From Paraspadella gotoi (Eukaryota; Chaetognatha): a stretch of 64,000 nt of DNA. The position numbers and the translations under genes were made by a program. The stretch covers positions 21,109,775 to 21,173,774 of the forward strand of contig CM119270.1 of the NCBI GenBank assembly GCA_051294375.1, in the 5' to 3' direction. The stretch's first letter is position 1. Each line of letters begins with the position of its first letter. Of the stretch, positions 36,550 to 46,555 are shown piece after piece. The notes under the pieces are model-generated. The model did not search any database and was not told where the DNA came from. It worked only from the letters and a program-made list of their open reading frames with translations.

Positions 36550-37269
36550 GTTTGTGATATGTTAGTGATATGTCAGTGAAAATAACAACGACGTTCCATG
36601 TCATTGTGACACGGAAAAGAATCTCTCCTTTTCCTCGAATTCTGACATAAAAAAATATCATAAATGTCACTAACAAAATGAAAATTCGGTTAAGAATTAT
36701 AATAAAGATTTAAACAGCTTAAGATTTTTGAGAATATTTGCGGTTTTTTTATTACCTTATTTTTTTTTTTTATTCATAACGAGATTACAAAAAGAGTGAT
36801 TAATCTCTCTATAGAAAATTATCATTGTCTTAGAATTTCTTTGACACGCGCTATGACCTCCCTTTGAGCTTATTACCCAAAAATGAGAAAAGGAAGAGAA
36901 AATATAAAAAAATTATGAAAAAAACCAAAATTGTTCTCACAAGTCGCATTTCAGAACAACTAAGGAAGATTTTGTGATGAAAACTTTGCATGAAGCGATA
37001 AATATTCTTTAAAAGTTCAGTAGACAGTATTTCTCCTTTCAATTAGAGTGGGACATAGTTTTAAAACTTTAATTTGTATGGATGAATTCGTGGCATTTCC
37101 CCAAATTCTCATTTATTTAATAACCCATTTAGAAACCACCCCTCATTATGAAAATGGTTCAATCAATTTAAAAATTATCCATTCAATTATTAAACTTTAT
37201 GACTTTGGGCAAAATAATGACAATAGCAGAAACAGATCAGTTTTCAATAAAGAATTACCTTTAATTACT
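36550..37269. other. Intron, AT-rich part
   Basis: AT-rich sequence downstream of the GTTTGT donor. Nothing coding was seen apart from the minus-strand shadow frame at 36,851-37,042. Confidence 0.5.
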
Positions 37270-37605
37270 AATTCTAATTCTCTCTCTTCGCCCATAATTC
37301 CACTCCTTCCTCTTCCTCCTCTCTCCCTCCTCCCTACCCCCTCCCTCTCCCTCCCCCTCTTTCCTCCGTCCTTCCCTCCCTCTCCCTACCCCCTCTCTCC
37401 TCCCCCTCTCCTACCTGGCTCTTCTCCTCCTCCCCCTCCCCTTCCCTCCGTCACTCCCTCTTCTCCCCTACCCCTCTCTCCCCCCTCTCCTTACCTGGCT
37501 CTTCTCTCCCTCCCTCCCCCTCCCCTTCCCTCCCTCACTCCCTCCCCTTCCCTCCCTCTCCCACCCCACCCCTTTCTCCCCCCTCACCCCCACCATCCTC
37601 CAAGG
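37270..37605 (+). repeat. Polypyrimidine tract (~330 bases) at intron end
   Basis: Almost pure C/T (CTCCCTCC-type) sequence directly before the candidate acceptor at 37,611. It is far longer than a splice polypyrimidine tract needs to be and has the mirror-like composition of triplex-forming DNA. The Pro/Leu/Ser frame across it is not a gene. Confidence 0.85.
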
Positions 37606-37611
37606 TCCAAG

Positions 37612-37701
37612 ACTAACCTCGACAAAATCTCCGCAGGCAACCTTCGCGTCTCCGACTACGACATTCACCGCGACGTCAAAAAGGGCGACGGTCGAGGATG
37701 A
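37612..37701 (+). CDS. Second exon of the second gene, ending in a frame break
   Basis: With acceptor CCAAG|ACT at 37,611 the phase agrees with the previous donor. The peptide reads TNLDKISAGNLRVSDYDIHR, then DVKKGDGRG, and meets TGA at 37,699-37,701. It is homologous to the previous exon's segment: LDKISAGNLRVSDYDIHRD against LDNVARGRMQISNYSIKKD share LD, G, S, Y, I and D at matched positions, with conservative changes between. The terminal TGA overlaps the ATG at 37,698 of a 491-codon ORF. A single missing base would fuse the two frames into one protein. Confidence 0.55.
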   Translation, partial: TNLDKISAGNLRVSDYDIHRDVKKGDGRG

Positions 37702-39173
37702 GTTTGGCGCCGCCTCCGCGAACGACGCCGCGAATCGAAGGCGCGGGAAGCGGCGTCGCCATTCCGGCCATCGGCTTCGGCAGCGGCGTCATCGGCGTCA
37801 CGAGCGAGGACGCCGAATTCACGAAGCCCTTTTCCGATTTCGAGTCGGCGTCGACGAGAGATTTCGACGTCGGGACGCCGGTGGGGCAGCTATTGGCAAA
37901 TCCGACGCCGGAAAAAGCGGCGCCGGTCGAAGAAGAGATCAAGGATCCGGTGGAGAGAATCAAAGAGGCCGTCATCGATTTGAAGGAAAAGAAAAAAAGA
38001 AAAGAGGGAATCATCGAGTGGCTTTTGAAAGAATTGAAAGAGAAAGAGACGACAACAACGACGATCCCCGTTGTCGAGGAAACCGTCGTCGTCAAACCGG
38101 ACGCAAACAACAACGTGGGAGAAGAAGTCAAGCAGGTCTCCGAGGCGCCGGTCGAGAGGGTCGTCCCGAAGACTCTGCCACCGCCGCCGCCGCCGCCAAC
38201 AACGCCGAAGCCACCGAAATCCCCTGGACCGCCCACGCCGCCAAAACCGAAACGCCACGAAATGGCGACGATTGCGGCGCCGGTGGGCGTGGCGTCGGTG
38301 GGCGTGGCCGACGACGACGTCGACGGCGCCATCGACGATCATTTCGAATTCTTGTCGTTGGAGGAAGAAGACCTTGTTCGCGTTGACGAAGGAGTTGAAT
38401 ACGACGCCGCCCTCGACGCACTGGAAACGGTCGTCGCGGAAATCGACGCCAACGACGGCGACGCGCTGCAGCGGACGCAGGAGTTGCAGCTGCAGCCGCA
38501 GGACGTCCCGCAGAATTCCAAGCAGTTGCTGCGCCGGCAGCAGCAGCTCGACGCGGCGACGTCGACCAACGATTTGCTGAAGAGGAAATCGCTGGAGTTG
38601 CTGGAGAATGATGGGGTTGGGGTGGAGGATGTTGAGGAGGAGAAGGAAGAGGAGGTGGAAGAGGAAGCGAAGGAGGAAAGGAAGGAGGAAGAGAGGGAGG
38701 AGGAGGAAGAGAGGAAGGAGGAGGAAGAGAAAAAGGAGGAGGAAGAGAAAAAGGAGGAGGAAGAACCGGTCGTCGAACCTCCAAAGCCGAAGAAGAAGAG
38801 GAGGAAGTCGAGTCTCTTGAAGGGAGTCTTGGGAAGTTTGTTCGGCCGAAAGAAGCGTCGGTCTTTGTCGGGCGGAGAGGAGACCGACAGTCGGGCAAAG
38901 AGTATGACGTTGCCCGCCAGATTGGACGGAGCGGCGGTGATGAGGGTGGAGGGTGGAGGGAGGGAAGAGGAGGAGGGGGTCGTGGTGGGTAAAGGGGAAG
39001 AGGAAGAGGATACGGAGCAGCCGCAGCAGCAGCTGGAGCCGGAGCAGCAGCAGGAACATCAGTGGCCTGAGGTGCAGGAGCAGCGACAGGAAAGCTCTCC
39101 GGAGACGCAGCGCCGCAGCGAAAGTGTAATCGTCCCGTTTCGATTGCAAAAGGACAAAATGAACATCGCGTAA
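37698..39173 (+). CDS. Pro/Glu-rich protein, 491 codons (probably the continuation of the second gene)
   Basis: Open from ATG 37,698 to TAA at 39,171. Seen in order: a Gly/Pro-rich start (APPPRTTPRIEG), a charged helix (~95-120, containing KEKKKRKEG), a Pro-rich tract (~155-185, possible SH3 or profilin-type ligand), an acidic and Gln-rich middle, a long Glu/Lys/Arg stretch of single-helix or coiled-coil character (~305-355), then a basic amphipathic stretch KKKRRKSSLL followed by KGVLGSLFGRKKRR (~364-385) that could bind acidic lipids or partners, and a Gln/Glu-rich end. No enzyme motif is present. It reads as a scaffold or cytoskeletal adaptor by composition only. The frame relation to the upstream exon suggests an assembly indel. 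The minus-strand 446-codon frame across it is a shadow. Confidence 0.7.
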   Translation: MSLAPPPRTTPRIEGAGSGVAIPAIGFGSGVIGVTSEDAEFTKPFSDFESASTRDFDVGTPVGQLLANPTPEKAAPVEEEIKDPVERIKEAVIDLKEKKKRKEGIIEWLLKELKEKETTTTTIPVVEETVVVKPDANNNVGEEVKQVSEAPVERVVPKTLPPPPPPPTTPKPPKSPGPPTPPKPKRHEMATIAAPVGVASVGVADDDVDGAIDDHFEFLSLEEEDLVRVDEGVEYDAALDALETVVAEIDANDGDALQRTQELQLQPQDVPQNSKQLLRRQQQLDAATSTNDLLKRKSLELLENDGVGVEDVEEEKEEEVEEEAKEERKEEEREEEEERKEEEEKKEEEEKKEEEEPVVEPPKPKKKRRKSSLLKGVLGSLFGRKKRRSLSGGEETDSRAKSMTLPARLDGAAVMRVEGGGREEEEGVVVGKGEEEEDTEQPQQQLEPEQQQEHQWPEVQEQRQESSPETQRRSESVIVPFRLQKDKMNIA

Positions 39174-39176
39174 ATT

Positions 39177-39325
39177 TTGATGAACAGCGAGTAGATGCTG
39201 ATGAAGTCCGAGTCGATTAATGAATAGCAAGTAGATGTCTATGTGTAGCGAGTAAATTGATGAATCGTGAGTTGATGAGGATGTATAGCGAGTAGAAGAT
39301 GAACGGAGAGTAGATTTTGATAAAC
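39177..39325 (+). repeat. Degenerate ~25 bp repeats in the 3' UTR
   Basis: Right after the stop codon, AGCGAGTAGA/AGCAAGTAGA with GATGAA spacers recurs five or six times. It is probably transcribed as 3' UTR. Confidence 0.65.
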
Positions 39326-39663
39326 AAACTTGTAAATGTTTATCAATATTAGGTTGTGTCGATATTTAACTTAACAACGCTATTATTATCGGGTGGAGTA
39401 TGCATACCTAGTCTATCATTACCTAAAAAGCATTATTATTACACTATCTACACTATATACATTGGCATGTTGTGCTTTAATCCGGTCTTATCTTTAACGA
39501 GTCTCTTGTGATGCATGATTTTTTTTTTTCATGTTAATTTTTTTTTTTAAAGTAGGAAATTTGGTTTGAATCGCGCTAAGTCACGTATTGCTACGTCATA
39601 ATTAGTTATTATATATCATTCGTTTTTTTTATTGTTTATTTTCTTCGAACAGTTGAGACGAAC

Positions 39664-39669
39664 AATAAA
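39664..39669 (+). terminator. Poly(A) signal AATAAA
   Basis: The first clear canonical hexamer downstream of the 491-codon ORF, about 490 bases past its stop. It suits a 3' UTR that includes the AGCGAGTAGA repeats. Confidence 0.45.
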
Positions 39670-40499
39670 TACTTATCACAATGATTAGTTGATCAATTAT
39701 TTATTACCTTCAAGAATAAAAGTTATTAAAATTGTAATAATTTAAAGCAGCTTAGAAATGTTTTGCTCGCATCAATTCTATCTGAATTATTGCACCGCGT
39801 TTTTGGTTATATACTCCACATATCGCTAATCAATATTGTAGACATTTATATATAATTAGTATTCAGTCCTTTTAAGGCAACTCAATTGTTAGTCGTTCGT
39901 CTTAAACAAACCTTCTTAACATTTTGACTTTTAAAAGCGGCCCAGTAAAGAGAACCTTTGTTCAAACAGATATCTATTTTTGTCCCGGGCTTTCTGATCA
40001 CCTTTTGTTTGTTTTTTTCCCCATTGTTATTTGTTACTTTTTATCGTTTTGTGTCTACTAACAAACCCGCGGCATTTTAACTAATCTTTTCCCCCAATTG
40101 TTTTTCTTCTGATTGCTCGTCGAATTAATGGTGTAATTCAAATTGTTATTTTATTAATTAATTAATAAATTTAATTAAATTTGTCGATCGGAAATAATCG
40201 TTTCATTTGAGACTTCATCCTTTAAATATTCGAACCTTCAGATTATTTTTTTTATTTTTATTTCAGTTTGTAATTTTTTTTTAAAGAAACACCTGGATCT
40301 ATTGGAATCGAAAAAAAAGGGAATAAAAGTAAAAGAAACGATATCAGTGAATGAGACAATGAAATGAAATGAAATGAAATGAAATGAAAGAGACAATAAA
40401 AATATTTTTAAATCGAAATAAAAAGAAGATATTTTTGTTTAATTTATCCTAATTTTTTTTTCTCATCGTCGCCAAATTTTTACGGAACGAATCACATTT
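39670..40499. other. AT-rich intergenic sequence
   Basis: No coding frame was seen. A GAAAT pentamer run (about 40,363-40,388) is the only simple repeat of note. Confidence 0.6.
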
Positions 40500-40763
40500 C
40501 ACCAATGACATTTTTTTTAATTCGGCCGCAATGTCGTGAACTCTCTCGAGGAGAAAGGGAGTAAATGGAGGGAGAGAAAAGGGAGAGAACAGAGAGTGGA
40601 GAGAAGAGAGAAAGAGAGAGTAGGAGAAAGAGGAGAGAAGCGAGAGAGAGGGAGAGAGGGAGAGAGAGAGAGAGAGAGAGACGAGAGAGAGAGAGAGAAG
40701 AGAGAGAGAAGAAAGAAGATAGAAAGAAAGAGAGAGAGAAGAGATGAGAGCAGAGAGAGAAAT

Positions 40764-40795
<32 letters not shown>

Positions 40796-43100
40796 AGGGA
40801 GTAGAGAGAGAAAAGAGTGAGAGAGAGAGAAGGAGAAGAGAGAGAGCAACAAGAGCGCATGACGGTGGTCAACAGCGAAAATATTTCTCTCTTAATGAAT
40901 CAGGACTTTTTTTCATTGAGACCTCAAAGAGTCAAGCGGACCACACATAATGTCCACACCATTAATTTCCAACACACAATTTTTCTGATTGGGATTTAAT
41001 AAAAAAAAAAAAAAAAGAAAGCGACGCTAGGGCATCCCGAAGATTAATGAAGTTTTTAATTATTTAGTTATTGATAATTTGAAATTTAGTCTCTTACCAT
41101 TTTTTTGATGATGATTATTTAAAATAGATATTCGCTCCGCGCTAAAAAAAATCCGAAGAACCGACGGGTTCTGATTAATGTGGTTTCCTCGCAATTTGTC
41201 ACTATAGCGCCAGTAAATATACAAAACCAGGATATTTCTAAAACTCAGTGTTTGTGCTATCCAACGCCCCGAACAAGAAAATCCATACAGGTTTGACTAA
41301 AAATACTGAAAATAATACACGGCGCTTATCTGAATTCTTTTTAATTTTTTCATTTTGCGATATTTACTGTTTAAGTCAAATAAAATATACAGCAGTCATG
41401 CACTTGATTTCGATTCGTGGTTTAGCCTAACTTTCAAGCAATAACGAAAAATAAATGACCTCATAGTAAGAAATAATAGCAATAATCAATTTTTTTTTCA
41501 AAATTTGTTTCTTTGTCTTCTACTGTTCTTTGCAAACATGTCCTTAAAATTATAAAAAATAAATTACTAATAAACTACAATTCTTAGTACATTTCGTTCC
41601 GGAACAAAAATTCATTTATATCATAGTTCAATATGAGCTTTGAAATAACTCATTTCTTTGCAGATTTACCCCTTATGATAAAAAACCTTGTATTATAATA
41701 AAAAATAAAACCAATAATTACCTACAGCTACATGCATTAGCGTGTATTAAAGAGTGTAGTGCTCTTTTTTAATAAAAAAGTTATAGTTAATATAGCTAAC
41801 GGGCTTATGCAAAGTGTTAATTTGCACGAAGATGACAAAATTAAAAAATTGATAATATAGCCTTTTAACCTATAGTCATAGTTTTTAAATCAGCCGAACA
41901 AAGTGAACTCCTAATTTTCATATTTAATCATATGATTTTTTAACGTCCTACATGGAATTTTTACTTTTTTTTGTTTTCAACAAAATGATAATTCATTACC
42001 TTTATTAATTATAAAAATTTGATGTATAGAAAATTTTGTTTATATCAAAACATAATTCAATCTTTTCTCTTTCATAATCTATATTTATTTATTTTTTATA
42101 ATACAGCCAAGTGTAGTTTAATTTAATTTCAAAAGTATAGGTTATACTTTTGACTAAATCCGATATTCCAAAGATTTTAAAAAATCCGTGAAATATGTTA
42201 AAAACATTATATACATGAAAAGATGCCCCATAATGATGGCTTAATATGATACCAGTCTCATCGTTCTATCATTTGGTTTTCAAAAGATATATTAAAAAAA
42301 TCAAATTTTTTTTTACCAATTAAGACACCTCAGCCAAAGCTAAAAAAAATTAAGTGTAAACCAAAGAGAAAACTTTGTTTATACGAACGCAGAATTTTTT
42401 AAAAATTGGGCTACAGCCGGCGTGGGCGAAAATGACCACCATTATTTTTGATAGATATTTTTCCAAACGCGGGGTCAAATTTATTGCAATTACATCCATA
42501 ATATTACGATCTATTTCCTATTCATGAAATGTTAAAAGATAAATTTAAGAATAACATTTATAAAAAGCACCAGATTAACTTGCCGTAATCTAATCAGTAA
42601 TTTGTAAATAAAATAAATCAAAATTGTTTAATTAAATCGGAGATTGCTGATGATGTATAATCTCTTGTAAAACTTTTGCATATTTCGAATAAACATAATG
42701 CTTTAAAAAAAATATAATCACTAAACGAGATAAAAAATCACAAAAGGGTATAAAACGAAAAAAAACCCATTAAATGATGAGAGAGAGAAGGAGAAGAGAT
42801 GGAGAGAGAGAGAAGAGATGGAGAGGAGAGAGGAGAGAAGAGAGAGAGCGAGAAAGTGTGTTTCGTATTTAAAATTTCGGTTTGGAACGATCCATAGTCT
42901 CTACTTCGATCTGTCTCTTCGATCGCGGGTCACAAGTTCAGTCTCATCTTCGCTTGACGGGAAACGACGACAACGACGCGACGAACGACGACGACGACGA
43001 CGACGACGAGAAAGAGGTGGATTTAATTAATTTAATGAAAAGAATAAAGATGGATTCCCGCTGTTGTATCCTGCCTTAATTTCGAGCTTACTCTCTACTC

Positions 43101-43131
<31 letters not shown>

Positions 43132-43141
43132 AGAAGGAGAG

Positions 43142-43196
<55 letters not shown>

Positions 43197-43504
43197 GAGA
43201 GCAAAACTTTTCACCTTTCAGGTTTGATCCAAGTTTTTTATTTTTATTTTTCATTTTGTTCATTTAATTTTTTTTTTTTTCAAATTTGGGTCAATGTCCC
43301 TTAGGCGATTTTTGGAGAATGTGGCATCGAAAGAATGGAAGGGAGATAAGGGTCTTGAAGGGAACGGGTTGGATTTTGGAAGAGGTCATCGAGGCAAGAT
43401 GTTTAATTCGCGGGTGATCGTTTTATGTCCTCGGAACTTTTTCTTTATTTGTCGATATTCTCCGTGGTGTGAAAATATTGTTTCACCGAAGAGAGAGAGA
43501 GAGA

Positions 43505-43540
<36 letters not shown>

Positions 43541-43579
43541 AGAGAAGATGAGAAAGAGGAGAGAAGAAGACGAGAGAGA
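40500..43579. repeat. Left arm of inverted repeat P3
   Basis: The inner part 42,640-43,440 is the near-identical reverse complement of 43,605-44,410, and the outer part 40,855-41,126 matches 44,410-44,690. Between these two parts lies 41,127-42,640, which has no counterpart in the right arm. The outer start is a GA block (40,550-40,850), represented on the right only by a short CT run at 44,660-44,683. A (GAC)n tract (42,962-43,012) and GA blocks (42,778-42,850, 43,103-43,200, 43,490-43,579) are included. No gene was found. Confidence 0.85.
41127..42640. mobile_element. ~1.5 kb insertion present in one arm of P3 only
   Basis: The right arm joins the equivalents of 41,126 and 42,640 directly. 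Both insertion ends carry TTAA near the junction, compatible with a TTAA target-site duplication, but no terminal inverted repeat is visible and the interior has no transposase frame. It is AT-rich with only short open frames (the best, at 41,248-41,430, has no recognisable features). It could be a non-autonomous element, or simply a deletion from the other arm. Confidence 0.5.
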
Positions 43580-43604
43580 NNNNNNNNNNNNNNNNNNNNN
43601 NNNN
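43580..43604. other. Assembly gap, 25 N, beside (GA)n
   Basis: The gap follows a GA run. The sequence after it is the reverse complement of that ending at about 43,438. The hinge of this inverted repeat is therefore a GA microsatellite plus gap, as at 25,637. Confidence 0.99.
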
Positions 43605-43766
43605 CCGAGGACATAAAACGATCACCCGCGAATTAAACATCTTGCCTCGATGACCCTCTTCCACAATCCAAACCCGTTCCCTTCAAGATCCCTTATCTCC
43701 CTTCCATTCCCCTTTCGATGCCACATTCTCCAAAAATCGCCTAAAGGGACATTGACCCAAAATTTG

Positions 43767-43802
<36 letters not shown>

Positions 43803-43866
43803 AAGATGAAACAAATGAAAAATAAAAAATAAAAACTTGGATCAAACCTGAAAGGTGAAAAGTTTT

Positions 43867-43910
<44 letters not shown>

Positions 43911-44043
43911 CTTCTCTTCTCTCCTCTCTTCTCTCTCTCTCTCTCCTCTTTTGATTAGAGAGGTAAGCTCGAAATTAAGGCAGGATACAACAGCGGGAAT
44001 CCATCTTTATTCTTTTTCATTAAACTTAATTAAATCCACCTCT

Positions 44044-44083
<40 letters not shown>

Positions 44084-44197
44084 TATCCCGTCAAAGCGAA
44101 GATGAGACTGAACTTGTGACCCGCGGATCGAAGAGACAGATCGAAGTAGAGACGTATGGATCGTTCCAAACCGAAATTTAAATACGAAACACACTTT

Positions 44198-44253
<56 letters not shown>

Positions 44254-44690
44254 AGCTCTCATCTCTCATCTCTCTCATTAATAATGTTTTTTTTCGTTTT
44301 ACCTTTTGTGATTTTTTATCTCGTTTAGTGATTATATTTTTTTTAACATTATGTTATTCGAATATGCAAAAGTTTTTTACAAGAGACTTATCATTCATCA
44401 GCAATCTCCGTTTTAAATAATCATCACAAAAAAGGTTAAGAGACTAATTTCAAATTCAAATAACTAAATAATTAAAAACTTCATTAATCTTGGCATCAGC
44501 GTCGTTTTTTTTTATTAAATCCCCAACAGAAAAATGTGTGGTTGGAAATTATGTGTGGACATTATGTGTGGTCCCTTTGACTCTTGAGTCTCAATGAAAA
44601 AAGTCATCGATTCATTAAGAAATATTTTCGCTGTTGACCACCCGTCATGCGCTCTTTGTTGCTCTCTCTCTCTCTCTCTCTCTTCTAGAT
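43605..44690. repeat. Right arm of inverted repeat P3
   Basis: Reverse complement of 42,640-43,440 followed by that of 40,855-41,126, without the 1.5 kb insert. It contains a poly-A run (43,768-43,800), CT blocks (43,868-43,945, 44,200-44,275) and a (GTC)n tract (44,048-44,082). Confidence 0.85.
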
Positions 44691-45117
44691 CATAATCCCC
44701 TCCTCTCCTAATTCCCACCGTTTAAAAACTCGTTATATGATGAAGAAGGGGGAAGAGGAGGAGGAGCAGGAGCAGGAAGAGGAGGAGCAAGACGAAAAAC
44801 ATTGTAATGCGGAAGTAAGAAGAGGCGCGTGAAAACCGGAAGTGAGTCAAGATATCACCGTCCAGACTTCACTTCTGTCGGGTGAGTTTTTTCACGCTTC
44901 ATCGATTTCCCAAGAATCACTGGCGAAGAATTCTCTCTCTGCCCTTCCCTTCACGATCCCACTCTCTCCAAAATTCACTTCCATTTCCTCGCGAGACTCA
45001 CAATCTCACAAGAACCAAAACGGATCAAAGACAAGTGCAAATCCCGCCAGAATCGTCAAACGCTGATTGGTCCCCAGGGAATCCGATGGAATCGGAATCG
45101 GCGCCACAATTTTTTTT
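44691..45117. other. No firm gene; possible 5' exon ending at 44,880
   Basis: A CTGTCGG|GTGAGT donor at about 44,881 is followed by intron-like sequence. The frame before it is short and has no recognisable features, so this may be a non-coding first exon or chance. Confidence 0.3.
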
Positions 45118-45500
45118 GGCTCCGTTTTCCCAAAGCCCCCCCTCTCCATTTCTGTTGCTTTATCACAGAATCTTAGTATTTAACCTAAATATATTCTTAA
45201 GTTTAAAACCTAATCTTTAACCCTTTTCCTTAACCCAAATCTCAAACTCTAACCTAACATTTAACCCTTATCCTTAACCCAAATCTCAAACTCTAACCTA
45301 ATCCTTAATAAAATAACCATAAATCCTTAATTTCTAACCCTAACTCTAATCCTTAACTTAATCCCTAACCCTCACCCTAATCTTAAACCCTAATCTTTAA
45401 CTTAATCCCTAACCCAAACCCCTAACCTTATCTTGAAACTTAAAAAATTAACCTAATTCCGAATTTAAGATGAAATTGAGCGTTCTGGGAAAATAAGGCC
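45118..45500. mobile_element. Inverted-repeat element with degenerate telomere-like interior, copy 1
   Basis: The left end (GGCTCCGTTTTCCCAAAGCC) and the reverse complement of the right end (GGCCTTATTTTCCCAGAACG) match at most positions over ~20 bases. The interior is a degenerate CTAACCC/TTAACCC array (TAACCCTAACTC, ATCCTTAACCC and the like) of about 250 bases. No ORF. It has the organisation of a miniature inverted-repeat element whose inside resembles TTAGGG telomere repeats. Confidence 0.6.
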
Positions 45501-45973
45501 TTTTTTTTTCTCTCTCTTTTTTTTTGTTTCACAATTTTTTCACATTTTAGCCTGACTTTTAGTTTACTTTTAGTTTTCGTAGACGAAAAAGTAAATTAAA
45601 AATCATTTGCACTCATTTTTTAAAAAAATAATATGAATCGCGCCTGTAACTTTTTTAGCTAAAAAAAAATACCTTTAAGCTAAACATAAAAAATCCTCTT
45701 CAATCCAAAAAAACATTTATGAGATTTAGAGATTTATTTTTTCCTGATCACATTCACGCGGTCCGCTCCTTCGTGACTCTTTCATGGCCTCACCTGATCA
45801 CCTGATCACCTGATCACCCGGAAATCATCAGCTCGTAATCGAACTCGAACAGATCACCGCCTCTTCACTTCACCTCCCTTCGATTCAACCACCACCCCCC
45901 CCCCCTTTGCCACCCCCCCCAGCTCAGAACACTCCGGGTCGTTAACTCCTTTTTTTCTATTTTTACGATCATC
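45501..45973. other. AT-rich then GC-mixed, no gene
   Basis: It contains a short ACCTGATC triplet tandem (about 45,788-45,815) and C-runs near 45,890-45,920. No coding frame was seen. Confidence 0.5.
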
Positions 45974-46130
45974 GTGTTGTCGTCGTCGTTTTCGTCGTCG
46001 TGGTCGTTTTCATCGTTGTCTTCGTCGTCGTCAACATCGTCGTGGTCGTTATCTTCGTCTTCGTCGTCGTTGTCTTCGTCGTTGTCGTTGTCGTCGTTTT
46101 CTTAGTCGTATTTGTCGTCTTCGTCACGTC
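45974..46130. repeat. (GTC)n trinucleotide tract
   Basis: Imperfect GTC/TTC tract on the plus strand. Open frames here are repeat translations. Confidence 0.9.
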
Positions 46131-46369
46131 TTTGTCATTTTACTAATACTATTACTATTTTCAGTTACTATCTCATTCACCCATATTTTAATCTTTTTCT
46201 TAATCATTATCCTAGTCTTTTTCATCGTCATCTTCATTATTAATAAATTTTATCATTGTCATTCTTTTCATCTCGTCTTTGTCATTAATGTTCTCTTCGT
46301 TGTCGTCGTCGTTTTTCTATTTTTTGTTTTTCGTTCAAATCGAACCATTTATGTTGGCTCTTTGTTTTG

Positions 46370-46487
46370 ATCGTCGTCGTCGTCGTCGTCGTCGTCGCCC
46401 TTCGCCCTATCGATGAAGGAGGAAGAGGAGGAGGAGGAGAAAGAGGAGGAGGAGGAAGTTTTCTTTCGAGATTACGCCTTTTTTAGA

Positions 46488-46534
<47 letters not shown>

Positions 46535-46555
46535 TACGACGACGACGACCAAGGA
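46370..46555. repeat. Facing (GTC)n and (GAC)n tracts
   Basis: A GTC run (46,370-46,400) and a longer GAC run (46,488-46,553) are complementary and about 90 bases apart, so they can form a hairpin with a GGAGGA-rich loop. It is a small analogue of the GA/CT fold-backs in this window. Confidence 0.8.

Noticed and set aside
37048-37701. 217-codon plus-strand frame read as one gene
   Set aside because: Its middle is a polypyrimidine tract translated as Pro/Leu/Ser; only the last ~29 codons, after an acceptor, show coding character and are called separately.
37890-39230. 446-codon minus-strand frame
   Set aside because: Shadow of the 491-codon plus-strand ORF; Leu/Arg-rich composition is the complement of the Glu/Lys-rich gene.
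40492-40872. Ser/Leu and Arg/Glu frames over the GA block
   Set aside because: Microsatellite translation; no other evidence.
41127-42640. piggyBac-type transposon
   Set aside because: TTAA lies at the edges, but no CCC-type terminal repeat or transposase is visible, so only an unclassified insertion is claimed.
45180-45440. True interstitial telomere array
   Set aside because: Repeats are too degenerate and are enclosed by terminal inverted repeats shared with another locus; better explained as the interior of a small element.
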